From positions 372,001 to 436,000 of the forward strand of contig BSDZ01000103.1 of assembly GCA_030268105.1 (NCBI GenBank): a stretch of DNA of 64,000 nucleotides, written 5' to 3'. This stretch comes from Volvox africanus. Its lineage: Eukaryota; Chlorophyta; Chlorophyceae; Chlamydomonadales; Volvocaceae. The notes under the pieces are model-generated. The model made no database searches, was not told where the DNA came from, and was given only the letters and a program-made list of their open reading frames with translations. Below are positions 13,156 through 25,500 of the stretch, in pieces. Both the position numbers and the translations under genes were made by a program. The first letter of the stretch is position 1. Each line of letters begins with the position of its first letter.

Positions 13156-16100
13156 ATGCACAGGTGCAATATGAGCAGCCGACAGGTTTATAAATTCCTT
13201 TTGCTCTTCTTGCCAATTATAACAGCAGCGGCGCAGCCGGTGCATGATTTTGTTCATGGTAGCACTTTATCCAGAAACTTGTGGCGGCAAGTCTGGGGGC
13301 CTGGCAGCTCAGCTTTGCCAACGGGAATAACGGACGTGTCGTCATTTGACGTCTCTTCGGCCTTGTATTTTGTAAGGCAGCTGGATTTCGCACTTCAACG
13401 TGTGTCGCCCTTCACAAAAGGATTCTGGTCAGAAGCCCTCACCTTAGCTCGTACATTTCCGCCGGTAGCCGATTGGACGACAGCTCGTTGGAAAGACGGT
13501 AAGTCAATACTTGCGGAGCATACCTCGAAGCTCCAGTTATGCATGGACGGCTGCATCTTTCTCTTCTTTAAGGTCTTTCTTCTTGATATCAGCGGCGAGG
13601 AGAGCCGACACTCCTTTACCATCATCACCCCTTGCGATTGTTCCATTCATCTCCCCGCGGACCGCTGAACCCTCCTGAACTTCCTCGCTGTGTTGCACAG
13701 TGAGAAGTGCCGAATACATAAACATAATATGTATTATGTTATATACATTATGTTACATTATATTTATACATATCTTATTATTTCCTGAGACTGCGTCCTT
13801 TACTGATTGCTCCAGTTGAAATCCCTGGCCCTAAGCCTTTGTCCTGCTACCAAACATTACTTCTTTCCCAATACGGTACAGGAACTCTCCCCAGATTTAT
13901 GGGATCGTTCGCCACCGACAATGGTCTTACCGATCCACGTGGGGTACCTATACAAAGAGATGTAGCTGCTACTGCTGCTGCTACGGCCGACATGATCGCG
14001 GGCGAGGGGGCTGTTATAGCTGTTGCCGCTGCTGACACCATCATTGGGACCCTCCAGGCCTCGCTCAGGAAGATTGGTGGAGCAGCAGCAGGGCAAATCG
14101 GTAGTACGGCAGCCTTAATCAGGCATGTTGTCGGTGACGGGAAGCAGTACCAGCACGACATTACCTCTGCTGCCACACATGGACAGCGGCAAGTCCGTCG
14201 GGTGCGGCGACGAGGACTCCAGACGGCCACCCCTTTTACCGAGCCCGTTGGAACCGCGGCGCAAATCGTCGCGGGTATCATCACGGGGCAGGTCGTCGAT
14301 GGTGCGGCGAAGCAGCTTGACGGTATAAGGAAGCCTAGCAGCAGAATAGATCCCGGTGACCTTAGTGCAGCCGCTGCCGGGAATCTCGCCGGCGGGTTTC
14401 GGCGTCAAGCCAAAAGGATCATAAGGGAAGGGCGGGCCGGCGCTGGCGCTGGCGCTGGCGCTGGTGCTGGTGCAGTTAAGAAGGTAGAGGCTTAAGGAGC
14501 GCGTTCTCGGAGTTACGCCCGTCTACGCCTGTCAACGACTTCAAACCCTTCGCATGCTTTATTGACCGGTTCCAAACTCTCCAAATAGGAAAGCCGTGCG
14601 GGCCTAAGGGCTAAGAATAGGTGCATACGGTTCCGTTCAAGCTGTCTATCTGACTTTGTTAAGCCAGCCATACATATTGAATCCTTACACGTTCCGGATC
14701 TGGAATCCAATATTCACTATAACAATATTTGTCAAATGACTCAATGACTGTGTGAACCCACGTAGGTGCTCCAGCCCGTACTTCACGCGCTGTTGCAAAC
14801 GGGAACCGGAAGTGTCATTACGGACACCTTGTTTAGCCTCTTCAATCGCCAACACGGTGCAAGGTAAGTCCAAGCAATAATAACAATTGTCTTAAAAATA
14901 TGTAAAATATTTTATAATGAAATGTGATACCGAAAACATGGTGGCAGTACTCTACCGGTAATATGCAATCCGCATAGTCCGCGTGCCGACGCATACATTT
15001 CATTAGTGCTACTCGATAGGTGGACCTAACGGTTTGTATGTGACAATTTGTTGGTTGTGACCAGAATAATTGACAACTGCCATACTACGAAAAACATCCG
15101 TACCGCCGTACTGCAATCTAACCGTTATCACTAGGTAGACCATTAGATGGTTAGTCAACCACTCATAATAACCACTACGTGATACTTTCATAAATTTACA
15201 CATAGTTGCAGTTGAAAAATCACCTTGATGCTCCTTTATCCATGCGTACCTTATTGGGACTCTTTCGCAAAGTACGCGGCAGCCTTTTTTAAGAGATCAC
15301 GCTCCTGGGTTACCCTAGCTAGTTCCTTCTTTAACCTCTTTAATTTATCATAAAGGTGTTCATCTGTTCGCATCATTGATTCCTGGGGTTTAGAATATTT
15401 ATCTACCCAAGTATACAGAGTAGTTCTTCTAATACCTAATTATTGAGCTGTTTGTGCCATAGGTCTCTTGGATTCAATTGCTAGTTTTACTGCTGATTCT
15501 TTAAATTCAGCCGGATAAATCTTTTGTTTCGCTTTTCTCATTCTGTACTTCCTTTCTGTTAATATTGTCTCATATTAACTGTCCGGAAAAGTATAACCAC
15601 ATCAATTTTAAACAACTATAAATTAATTACAATAAAATCATAATAGAAACCAACTTCGTAATGGGAGGAATATGTTTAAAACCTGCTTCTATTGTCTCTT
15701 GCACACGCAGAGCCGGAGCGCTCGACGAGCTCCTAATGTTGCAGCAAATCCTGCTGGACTACTTATACGGCAGCCCCTTAACTACGGAAATTATTCACAA
15801 GTTGATGTACGGCTTGATCGACGAGCTAGGTACGTTGTTGTCGGGGTTGCTGTTACAAGGTGATATGTGGTGGTGGTGTATGTACGCGCTTGTGTGCCAC
15901 TTACATGCGTAACATACGCTTACACACACACTCCTTTAAACACCCCTACACATACTCTTTCACAAACACATACCAGCACCATGATCCAACACGACCATGT
16001 GATTGTTGCGAGCGAGTCCCGTCATGCCGGGGGGATGCCCGTTTGGCATACGGGCTTGCGGGGAGTTAACACTATTGCTGCGGCGTCCTTTGATGAGCTT

Positions 16101-18321
16101 GACAGGCTTTATTTGTGCTGAGATGATCCTCTCGTAGCAAAATTTGTAATTGTGTAATTCGTCTGGGTCGTGGATGAGATCTTAGGCGAAATCTTTAGCA
16201 ATTTTTGCATTGGCGTAATAGGATTGTCAATAAGCGTTGAAAATTGACCCAGTAAACGCGTAGCGGGGCATATAGCTAATAAAGACGGGACGCTTTCCAG
16301 GCAATGCTCAAACCCTGGGTTTAGGGTGAAGGGCTTAGGGTCTCAGGACTCCCTTCGACTTTCTCTGTTTAGGGAAAATTTTGGGCATATGTCCACTAGG
16401 GCGGATATGGTGGCTGCAACTAGGAAATGTGAGGCCAGGTTATGTTTGGATCACATATGCATGAACGCGTATTTAGATCCACACGCATACACATACACAC
16501 ACGCGTAGACACCTGCAAGCCAAGGATGATTTGCGTCCGTACAACAATTTCTTACAAATGGCTTATCCGTTTATTTGTTTGCACTCATTTGAGCGGACCG
16601 TACATAGGCCAGTAACATCTTTATGATGATCCCTCCCGCCCTGGGCCTGGATCGGTCATGGCGGTGCAGCCAAGGCGGACAGCCGCCTCGACCTTGAAGG
16701 TGTAGCTCTGGACGCCATTACGGTTCTTCGTACGCTCCTTAACTCCGTACTCTATGAAGTGATGTTGGATGGCAGCGACTTACAGGAAGCATTTAAGCTG
16801 TCGGATGCCGACAGACGAGTCATGCGTCCGTTTTTGGGCAGGTAAGCGACTTACCTGGCTGGGACAGCATGTGAACCGCCAGGCAAACCTAATTTAGGCC
16901 CCCAAAAAACAATCTTCCCCTATCGTGTTGCGTTGCAGAAAGACGTTGTCTAAAAATTAATTATTATGATAAAAAAACTTGTCACTAAGTTGTAAGGCCC
17001 TCACGCGTCTTTGGCACGTGTATGCACCTGCGTGCTGTAGCTTGCCTAATCAGGATCCCTCTAGCTTTTTGTTAATTTGATTTGCCACGCGTGTTACCGT
17101 CCCAATGTGAAACTCCAGAAAACGATCCTCCCTCGTTGCTTCGGTGCTTGTGTGATTGTGTCCTGCTTGCGTGATCTACGTCCTCCTTAAACACTTCCGA
17201 CCTCTGACTTCCAACCAGCCGTTTGATAGCTTGTCAGACTTTCCCAATGCCGGATCTGGATACTTGCAGCCTTTTGAGACTTCTCGCAATTGCTGAGGAT
17301 GCCTTGGGGGCCTTATTTGAGGACTATCCAGATTGTGAGTAAGATGAACAGATTTGCATTCAGCACACGTGCATGTATCTTGTAGTACATTTTAATGGTG
17401 ACGTAAACAGTATCTTTACGAAGGGACACAGCAACTCATTTATCGCTGTATATTATCTACTCACACACGTTTTAGTACTCGTACAGTACAGCACAAAGAA
17501 TCTAAAAATGTAAGGTGAACTAATAAAAAACCTAGCAAGTAATACAAGACAGAAGGGCAGCTATCGTGCACGTGGAGACCACGCTGGTCCTACATTCCGG
17601 CATATAGATATCTTCGTAAACCTCTTGATGGCCTTCATCTTAAAAGTTACGACACTGAGAACCAGCATGTATTGTTGATCGACCAACTCTAATGACTGCT
17701 GCAGATAAATTTTCGCTGCCACCGTCGCCCAGCGAAATTCCCCCTCGGCCACCAGTTTCGGAGCCTCCATCACCACCGACACCTTCCAGCTCAACCCAAG
17801 GCCCACCCTCAGCTAATAAGGAGCCCCTTAGCCAAAGCCGCAGCCCCCCGCCCCCACCCAGCCCACGGCCCAGCCCCCCGCCCCCACCCAGCCCACGCTC
17901 CAGCCCCCCGCTCCCACCCAGCCCACGGCCCAGCCCCCCGCTCCCACCCAGCCCACGCCCCAGGCCCCCGCTCCCACCCAGCACACGCCCCAGCCCCCCG
18001 GCCCCACCCAGCCCCAAGCCTCCACGGCCCAGTCCCCCGGCCCCACCCAGCCCACGCCCCAGCCCCCCGGCCCCACCCAGCCCACGCCCCAGCCCCCCGG
18101 CCCCACCCAGCCCCAAGCCTCCACGCCCTATACCGCCTGTTCCTCCAAGTCCTCCACCGAAGCCACCCAGCCCTTTACCAATGCGCCAACCCTCTCCAAG
18201 AAGAAATCCACCGCCTCCTGCGCCCAAGCCACCAAGTACTCCCACTCCCAAAGTGTGGATTACTCCCAGGCGTTTGAGCACATGGCCATCCCCGCTGCCG
18301 CCCAGGTCATCGCCTCCCTGA
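13156..18321 (+). CDS. Gene A: secreted helical protein with long Pro-rich tail, 7 exons
   Basis: Exons: 13156-13498, 13816-14483, 14766-14863, 15711-15829, 16670-16841, 17270-17334, 17705-18321. All phases close, giving 2082 nt and 693 residues. A signal peptide ([16 protein letters not shown]) starts the protein; the ATG at 13171 is an alternative start. Exon 1 ends RWKDG, as in gene B. Exons 3-6 match gene B exons 2-5 in sequence and phase: [60 protein letters not shown]. Exon 2 is specific to gene A: Ala-rich, basic RRVRRRG, then a Gly-Ala repeat. Exon 7 is Pro-rich with nine-residue repeats (PSPRPSPPP type). No discoidin exon follows. Likely exported to the extracellular matrix; the helical region has no family I recognise. 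The last exon or its stop is the least certain part. Confidence 0.75.
15251..15541 (-). pseudogene. IS3 orfA (helix-turn-helix transposase subunit), one nonsense codon
   Basis: 96-codon frame starting ATG at 15541. It begins [20 protein letters not shown], continues with the HTH recognition part [15 protein letters not shown], and ends in the leucine-zipper-like segment [23 protein letters not shown]. This is the usual layout and length of IS3 orfA. A single in-frame TAA sits inside the HTH (AQ-stop-LGI), where relatives normally have a charged residue. No other break was seen. Confidence 0.85.
15284..15290 (-). promoter_or_regulatory. Programmed -1 frame-shift heptamer A-AAA-AAG of the IS3 element
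   Basis: In the orfA frame the codons are TTA AAA AAG, so the heptamer A AAA AAG is in the register needed for a -1 shift. Slipping leads into [19 protein letters not shown] and on to the orfB motif, as in working IS3 elements. Function here is inherited, not expected. Confidence 0.75.
16167..16214 (+). pseudogene. mnmE: mnmE (trmE) C-terminal fragment
   Basis: Sixteen codons read [16 protein letters not shown]. The ending of MnmE, the tRNA-modifying GTPase, is typically ...IFSxFCIGK, with the cysteine as a functional residue. The final Lys is replaced and the frame runs on to a stop; the upstream frame is broken. The fragment is in the gene A intron between exons 4 and 5. It is very short, so chance or an organellar/nuclear mnmE origin cannot be excluded. 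Confidence 0.45.
17840..18125 (+). repeat. 27-bp tandem repeat coding for Pro-rich nonapeptides
   Basis: Near-perfect 27-nt units (agccccccg...cccacccagcccacg) inside gene A exon 7. Each codes for nine residues of SPPxPPSPR type. Two further frames, one per strand, stay open only because of the repeat. Confidence 0.85.
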
Positions 18322-20155
18322 CCGCCGCTGCCCGAAGCACTGAGACCGTCTCTCTGGGAGTCACTGCTCAGCGGCTGACCTTGGTCACTACCGATGAACC
18401 GTTTGATCCAAGCTAGAGCAAGGACATCATGTGGCAGATGAACCGACGCATCCAGCTGTGCGGAAAGAAAGATTCGCACTATCTTGTTACGCTGACTCGT
18501 TTCACGTCATTTAACACACACGCACTCACGGAGCCTAGAAGCGTGAGCGTGACGACCTTGCTAGTGGTGCTGGACTGAGTATAGCCTCTGGCTAGAGATG
18601 AAAGATCGTTGTGTGGTCTAAGAAGTGGGCCTATGTTGAGATTGGATATCTAAGGAAGGGTGTTCGGATGGGTTAATTGCTGTGGACTAATCGGAATTAT
18701 ATTGTGAAAAACTTAGGATAGATCCCGATGACTGAGTTTCCGTACGACCGGTCTGCTTGTGCAACATTGATATGGGTGGTCAGGGCTGATGTAAAGACGC
18801 GGGTATCTTTCTCTCTCTCTGTAGTAGTTGAGAGCCGCAAAGGCCTCTCGAGATGCTGATAATGTGCTTCTGCACCTTTATATGGTGCTGGTGCGTTGGC
18901 CGTACTTGTCCGACTACTACACTCTCTCTCTTTTTCTCTCTCTCTCTATATGTATGCATCTATTATACACTATAGCAACAGATTCGTGCGTTAGGCTCGC
19001 GTTAGGGCGCGTATGTGTGCGTAAGGCTGCGTTTTGTGCGTTCGAGTTTGCGTTGGCCTAACGCGAGCCTAATGCAACATATAGAAAACTTGACAGAACG
19101 TCTGTTATAGTGCGTCGTTTTCAAGTTCGTTTAAATGAAAACAATATTTATTATGAGTATAAAAGTTACCTGTAATTTTTATTACGTTTTGTGGTACTCG
19201 AAAATCGTGGGCTTGCGTATGTTCTAACGCGCGCTGTACGCATTCCGATCGCAAACGCACGCGTTAGCTTAACGCAAACAGGTTGCGTATATCTTGCGTA
19301 CAGTGCGTTACCATACGCACTGTAACGCACTTTACGCAAAGTTTATGTAGATAGTGCATAATAGTGTTCGGTATATATATATATATATAGGGTTTAGGGT
19401 TATAGGGTATAAGGTTATAGGTATATATAGGGTTATAGGGTATATATATATATATCACTCTGCGGTATTAGTCCTGACAAGGTTTATTTTTTGTACGTAC
19501 CATGGCACGCACGTTCGAGCCGTGTGGAGCCATCACCCGCCGTTCAAGTCGGTGCATTCTCCCTTAGTAATGACGCCATGGAAGATCCAAGTTATTTGCA
19601 GTGACGTTATTTAGACACTAGGACTCTGAAGCCTTCACCTACCCGGCCGTTTTCTTTGACACTAAGCCGTACAATCTACATGTATTTATGTGTGTAGGAT
19701 AGGGGGGTACATCACCCGTGGCCACTAACCTGGCAGTCCCTACCTTCCCCGGTGTTTCGGGGCACCCTCATCCAGTCTCCCATGCCGACTTCTCCGAAAT
19801 CAGTGGTTTTCCCAGGTTCAGCACCCACCACCAGCATCCAGCGGAATCTGCCGAATCAACTAAGGCGTCAACTCCGCTACTGGTCAGCTCGCAGGTCACT
19901 ATAATTGGGGTCGTCACTGTCCATCGACATGGGGGCACCCTGCCCTTAACATTAGAGTCCTTGGCCCGCTCTCAGTCGGGGTATAACCTGAAACTCCAGG
20001 GGCATATTAGTCGTGCCATAACAGTCGTGCCTAAACTGTATAACGGTATTTATATATTTTCTTTGACACTAAACCGTATATAATTGGTCCGCCGTACTGC
20101 CATTGAGCCTTCTGGATATTAAAAGCAATCATCCACAGAATTTCTAATTAAATTG
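18322..20155. other. Intergenic between gene A and the secA fragment
   Basis: No gene recognised. It holds CT-rich runs near 18810 and 18920-18945, the TGCGTTA-rich inverted repeat at 18985-19345, TA repeats and telomere-like 'gggtttagggtt' near 19389-19400, and a direct repeat 'ttctttgacactaa' at about 19653 and 20059. The first 170 bases after the gene A stop keep a second open frame ([14 protein letters not shown]...), discussed under findings. Confidence 0.45.
18991..19072. repeat. Inverted repeat in a TGCGTTA-rich patch
   Basis: TTAGGCTCGCGTTAGG at 18991-19006 is matched perfectly by its complement at 19057-19072. The surrounding 18985-19345 repeats the heptamer TGCGTTA and its variants many times on both strands, also as 'agtgcgttaccatacgcact' near 19308. 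Confidence 0.8.
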
Positions 20156-20165
20156 CTACAGGGTA

Positions 20166-20374
20166 ATGGATGGTAGGAGATATCAGACGGTCTGCATCAA
20201 GCTATAGAAGCAAAAGAACAAGTACCGATTCAAAATGAAAATCAGACTTTAGATTCTATCACTTTTTATAATTATTTCAGGATGTACCCCAAATTATCCG
20301 GAATGACCGGAACAGCCATGGCAGAAGCAGGAGAGCTTAAGGATGAATACAACCTGAAGGTAATATGCGTGCCG
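20166..20374 (+). pseudogene. secA: secA fragment (preprotein translocase ATPase), one frameshift
   Basis: MDGRRY at 20166 is followed, after loss of one base near 20183, by [31 protein letters not shown] and [20 protein letters not shown], ending near KVICVP. These are the consecutive helical-wing and motor motifs of SecA, uninterrupted by introns. Both ends are abrupt and the composition is AT-rich. SecA also exists as a nuclear gene for plastids, but the intronless, truncated, frameshifted state in intergenic DNA fits an inserted bacterial fragment. Confidence 0.8.
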
Positions 20375-21184
20375 GCTGTACGTTATCTTCATGCACACAC
20401 TTTCCACAGCACTATTCAGCCAGTCAGCAGAGGAAAAGTCGGATGTGAGCGGGCCCCTGCTGGACCCTGCTGGCTGCTAAAGTCCGAGAGCTCTAAAACC
20501 CCAAAACCCAAGTTAACCCAAATCGATCTGCTCTACTTGAACGTAATCAACTCCTGTGTGAATCAGTTCCAGTAGGGGACTAATCTAACAAGCAGGCCAT
20601 ATTACATCGATGTGTGACACGCTGACATGTACAACAGTAGTCAGGGGTCTGGAAGAGTTGGAAATCGAAGTTGCAAATCGAAAGTTGGAAACAATTGGAA
20701 GGAGTTAACCGCCAAAAATGCAACCTCAAACATCGTTCGGACCGGGACTGTTGAACAAACATATCTTTTACTCAGACAAAGAAAGTATGTTTTGGTCAAA
20801 TTAGGGTGCGAGGATGATGACTTTGATTTGGGTGAAAGAGCTACCTCAATAAAAGCCTTCAAATAATGTCGATCACGCTTTGTTATCATATGGTTTATCA
20901 GTTGGGATTTGTAACGATCCGTTCTAGCAACAATCGTGTTGTTGTAGCTGTACTCGGCAGCACTATCGACCCGCGCTCGTCCAATCTGTATTGCTATACG
21001 CGCGAGTATTTGTGTCAACTCCGGAGCGAACAATTATGTCTTCTTACAACAATCGGACACCATATAACAATTACTTTTGTTGAAATGTGAGCAACCCTCA
21101 TATACGAAAAAATGTCAGAGCAAATACTACGGCCCACGAGGGGCCGGGCGCTTTGCTGACTTCAACAACTTTCTCGTAATAACG

Positions 21185-22290
21185 TCAGGCTTCCCAATGT
21201 CTGGTAGGCTACATTACATCACGCTTACAGACAGAATTGTATTGAGAATGACAGCGGTGACAGCAGCAGCCATTGCGTGTTCTTTTTGAGAAACCTGGCG
21301 GTCATCATTGACCAAGGCTTGACCAAGGGTTCGAGCGGCTTCGCTTTAGGACGACCCGAAGGACAGCATGAAACTCGGGAGGGCGGGGAGAGGAGCTGGG
21401 CTTGGGTGGTGTGAGATCTCTCACGGAGGGGGGCCCCCTTATCAATATTACCGTCTTATATGTTCTACCGATTTATGGTCCATCGATTGATACCAATGAT
21501 TTTTGCAAAAGCAGATAGTAAATCTAGGCTATGATGTAGCGAATTTATGATCCAAGTTGCTTGAGTGGGCTCATCCAGAATCACTAAATCTGGTTTCCTC
21601 ATAAGCGTTCCAGCCAGTTTATACCAACACATATATCTTTTTATTAGGGGGACGTACTAATTATCCTATAAAGTGTGATATTTAGCTTCTTCGCGTCCAC
21701 TGAAGTAATTAATATAATATCCGTTCCTTGAGATAAAGGTTATATTATAATTTGATCTAGTTACTTGCGTACCGTGGCTGAGTGTAACTTGTTGGCGAGC
21801 AACATACCGAGCGAGAAGGTGGCGAGAGCACAAGTGGGCGGTGGGGATTACCTAAAATGGATGAATGCGTGCAATTATACATATAAAATATAATGTTACA
21901 TAAGCTTGCCTGCCTTGTGGCGGCGCAGTATGTATCGTAGTCATGCATGTGCGGTTGTGTAAACAAAATAGATGAGTGCCGACTTTTGCTGGTACTTGAT
22001 AAGCAAGCGCTGCAAGGGAAGTGAATGACATGCATAATCGCTTTATTACTTGTTTCGCAAAAACCTGTCGATGGAAATATGGATGCCTAATGGATTTATC
22101 TATACTGGATTTCTCCACTTTTGGTTCTTCCGAACCATTTTGGAGTACCTTGTTAGATAACGGAAATTTTAAAATGTTATCTTTATTATTTAAGCTTTTG
22201 TACCAATGAGCGAGATTGGTAGGGTGTTGCTGCTGTGTCGATTGCTCTGGCCATCACTTGAAAACATGAAAAGCTATTCTGCGGCTCAAA
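21185..22290. repeat. Duplicated block, copy 1 (empty-site copy)
   Basis: About 1.1 kb that recurs at 43015-44375 with few differences. Copy 2 carries a 243-bp solo LTR where this copy has the uninterrupted site at about 21641. A further ~110 bp at 20878-20990 is found inverted at 42842-42957. It contains a 55-codon Walker-B-like frame on the minus strand. Confidence 0.85.
21465..21632 (-). pseudogene. Short ABC-ATPase-like frame (Walker B) inside the duplicated block
   Basis: 55 codons from ATG at 21632. The segment [16 protein letters not shown] has the hydrophobic run, Asp-Glu and Pro-Thr of an ABC-transporter Walker B/D-loop. No Walker A or signature motif is present, and the expected SALD continuation is lost. 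Copy 2 (43290-43457) keeps the same frame with a few substitutions ([16 protein letters not shown]). Possibly a bacterial remnant carried inside a repeat. The match is short. Confidence 0.4.
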
Positions 22291-22510
22291 GGCCTCCAAA
22301 ATATCAGCTTTGTATTGTTTGTTTAGTATCAGACCTTGTCCAGGTTGTGCTTTTGCTAAAATAATAGTTGCTTTCTACACTGTACGGACAAATTGACTGG
22401 TCCCGTAAAGCGTAGCCGAACCAAGAAATATCAGTCTCATATATTAATTTTTGTATGCTAGTTGTAACAGTTACCAAGGAACTTGCATTGTGTTGCTGAA
22501 GGGTATAGAT

Positions 22511-25500
22511 ATGGCGTCCCTGCGGCACCTGGGGCTCTTACTACTGTTGTGCTCCTACCGCATATTTTTAAAAACAGAAGCTATTGACCTTTCACATTAC
22601 ATACGATCGCGGTTCCTGGGGCCTGGAGCCCTAAAGTCTCCCAAGCCAGACCCGTCCTGCGATACATCGCCGGCTCGCTCTCTAGTCTGTCAAGTTGAGT
22701 CTACATTTCTTAGACTTCTTCCATTGTCTACGGGAGCATTGGTGGAAGTGGCCAACATTGTCAGGTCGTACCCGGCTGCGGCGGATTGGTTCTTCTCTCG
22801 GTGGAAAGATGGTAAGGATCTTGCTCTTATATGAGTCATGAACAACTGCTCGAATTAATGCAAGGGTGGCTGTGGTCAGGGATGGGTTTCCTTGACAATT
22901 ATTACTTACAACGGCACTGCACGCAGAAATAAAAATGAAGCATTACTTTCGAACATATACAACAAAGCTCATTTTAATTTTAATTTTAAGGTGAATCCGC
23001 ATCTTCGGCACCACTGACCATCGCGGAAACAAGTAGGGGTCTGAAGCTTCTTTGAAACCAGGAAAAAGGATTGGAAGGAGCCAGCGAAGCCCCAAGCCTT
23101 TCGCGTGAATTACCAAATCAGACTCTTATTTTTACTAGCCCAGACTTATATAAGCAGTCTAAATAAGCGAGAGGCGCTTGATTGGTTAGCCGCTATCTAT
23201 GTGGCGTAAGCCGGAGCGCTGCAAGTAAATAATACACGTTATCGAAAGTTTTTCCACTTCATGTAAATGATAAACATTTGTATACATAGCTTCATCTCAG
23301 GATATGCGAAAATGTATTGTTTGCTCAAGACGTTTTGACCCTTTTCCTGAAGGGGCCGTTTCTGCCAGCAAAAATTCGTAAAACCCATATTTTATACCTA
23401 CGAATATTTATTGGCTTCGATGGGGACGATTATAATGTTCACTTCGGCTGCGTTGCGTATCACGCACGGCACCTTATCCCAATTCTGAACCTTCCATAGT
23501 TTCGAAGCAAACAATACGTATACGTCATATCAAATTAGCAAATAATGACGTATCCAGGAAGCAGATAACACCGCTGCGAATACGCAGCGGTGTAAAAATT
23601 CTGTAGCTGAAGGAAAAGACATAATGTAATTGTTAAATATACAGGAAGGTCGTGCGTTTGCGATATATATTGCGCCCAAGCAACTTTTCGGGTGTCCGCT
23701 CTGCGGGGTCCGCTCTGCGACGACGCACAAAGCGAGGTCGAATAAGCAAAGAGAGCGGCTGTAGTAGTCGTACATGTGGGGAGGGCCTTCCGCCCCTATA
23801 TTTTGGACGTTACCCGGCACCAATTACTCGGTCGAGCACCTGTGTTGGAAGGAATTCAGTGAAACATTTGGGCTACCCGTGCAAGCTTAATTTATTGACC
23901 CGCGTGCTATATTTACTTTCGTTCATCTACCGTTCATCTACCTACGTCTACCGTTGTCAGACTCTTCGTAAGTTACTTTTCACATCATTGAGGCATGTGA
24001 CCTGATTTATACTAATCATATCGCTCGGACCCTGTCCCCTAACCTATTGGAGCAAGCATGGACCTTTCCAACGTTTCGCCGCGTTCCGTCGTACTTGCCC
24101 CGCCCCCTACAGGTAGCTTAGCTGGCATCGTAACTGAAGCGTTTGAGGACATCGGAAGTCCCGCTTCCAAAGAAGTTCTCCACCCCATGTTAAGGGTTTT
24201 CCTGCAAACAGAGACGGGAAGTGTGATTACGGATAAGGTCCTTGACAGCGCCACCCAAGCAGGCGGGTACGTATACATGTGTATCCGTACAAACGAACAC
24301 CATGGACAGTTACCCTGCGAACAGTCCGTTGTGTTGGGCATATGTATTATAAAAGTGCGTACGCATGGTGACATTCTGTGCATATCATATATGTTGTATT
24401 CAAAGAGGCTCCTGCCAGGCGGCCGATTGCTGAATGCCGTACAGGGCCATAGATCAACTCCTGGTTCTTGGGCAGTTCCTTTTGTCGTACTTGCGTCACT
24501 GGGGAGCACACGCATCTGATCCTTCGCGTGAGGTCCTGTACGCGATCTCCGAAGAACTCGGTAAGTCCCCTTTGCATACCAATCCCCAGGGTGTTGGTGG
24601 GAGATCTGAATCATATATGAAGGTGATGCTAGTGCATCGTTAGTAGCTATGCAAGTTACAGTCATAATCAGGCTGGGTTTATGGGTGCAACAGGGGATTG
24701 GGGAAGTAAGGACGGGATTGCCCGCGCTGCAGCCTGCGTACCTTCCTAAACTAGTAGTACAGCCCTAAGATAAGGCACAGGGCGATCATACGCAGAGCAC
24801 ATCACAGCATAGGTTCACGTATTTGGTTGACCCTTGGGTCATCTATCCTTGGAACAGACCTTACGCACCAGGACCAGGTTTCCGACAGAACATTGGTCGA
24901 CATTGATTTCAGACAGACTAAGCGAAACAGCATCCCATACGCTCCTCGGCCTTTTCAACCTTTTGGTCGTAGCTGACAGACAGACAGGCTGAGGACGGAC
25001 GGACAGCCGAACGCTCAAGTGCAACTAAACTAAAGGCGGGATCCCCCAGGCGCTTCCCCCCGGGGTCCCCCAAAGGAGTTCACCTACGCGAACGCCATAA
25101 ATATGCGATTTTGTGGCTTTTAAACCACCCATGACCGCCGTACGGCAAGGACAATTCTCCGTTAAATGCAATTTATCTATGTTCGTTGGCCCCTCACCTG
25201 CAACGGTTCCATCGCGCAAGGGCACCTCCTGATAACCTCAGGATCCGTTATAAGACATATGGGCCCTTTCTCCAAACACAGTGAACGAGGAGGGCCGCCT
25301 CACAGTTCGAGAAGTGGTACTTGACAGCCTTTCAGTTGCGCGTACGTTCGTCAAGTCTGTACTCGATGCTGTGAGGTTGGACGGGAGCGGCCTGCAAGAG
25401 GCCTTGAAGCTATCCAAGGCCGACAGGCGGGCCCTGGAGTCCTTCTTGGACAGGTACGACATGGTGACATGCCACGTACTCACCCACGCGCATAGTTATT

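Larger units (their letters stand above)
15009..15601 (-). mobile_element. Truncated IS3-family insertion sequence inside an intron of gene A
   Basis: Bacterial-type element lying in the intron between gene A exons 3 and 4, opposite strand. From its outer end at 15601 (TGTGGTTATAC..., a plausible terminal repeat) it reads orfA, an A-AAA-AAG slippery site, and the start of orfB ([15 protein letters not shown]), which is the standard IS3 order. OrfB similarity stops near 15165; the sequence further left is unassigned and the opposite terminal repeat was not found. AT-rich compared with the flanking exons. IS3 elements belong to bacteria, so this is transferred DNA. Confidence 0.85.

Noticed and set aside
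17640..18479. Gly-rich minus-strand frames opposite the Pro-rich exon of gene A, and similar at 26040-26427
   Set aside because: Mirror images of CCN-rich tandem repeats; no independent evidence.
19377..19455. Telomere-like repeats (gggtttaggg, ggttataggg)
   Set aside because: Only one true TTTAGGG-like unit among TA-rich imperfect units; not a telomere tract.
22040..22205. AT-rich frames in the duplicated block (either strand) as bacterial genes
   Set aside because: No recognisable motif; conservation between copies reflects recent duplication only.
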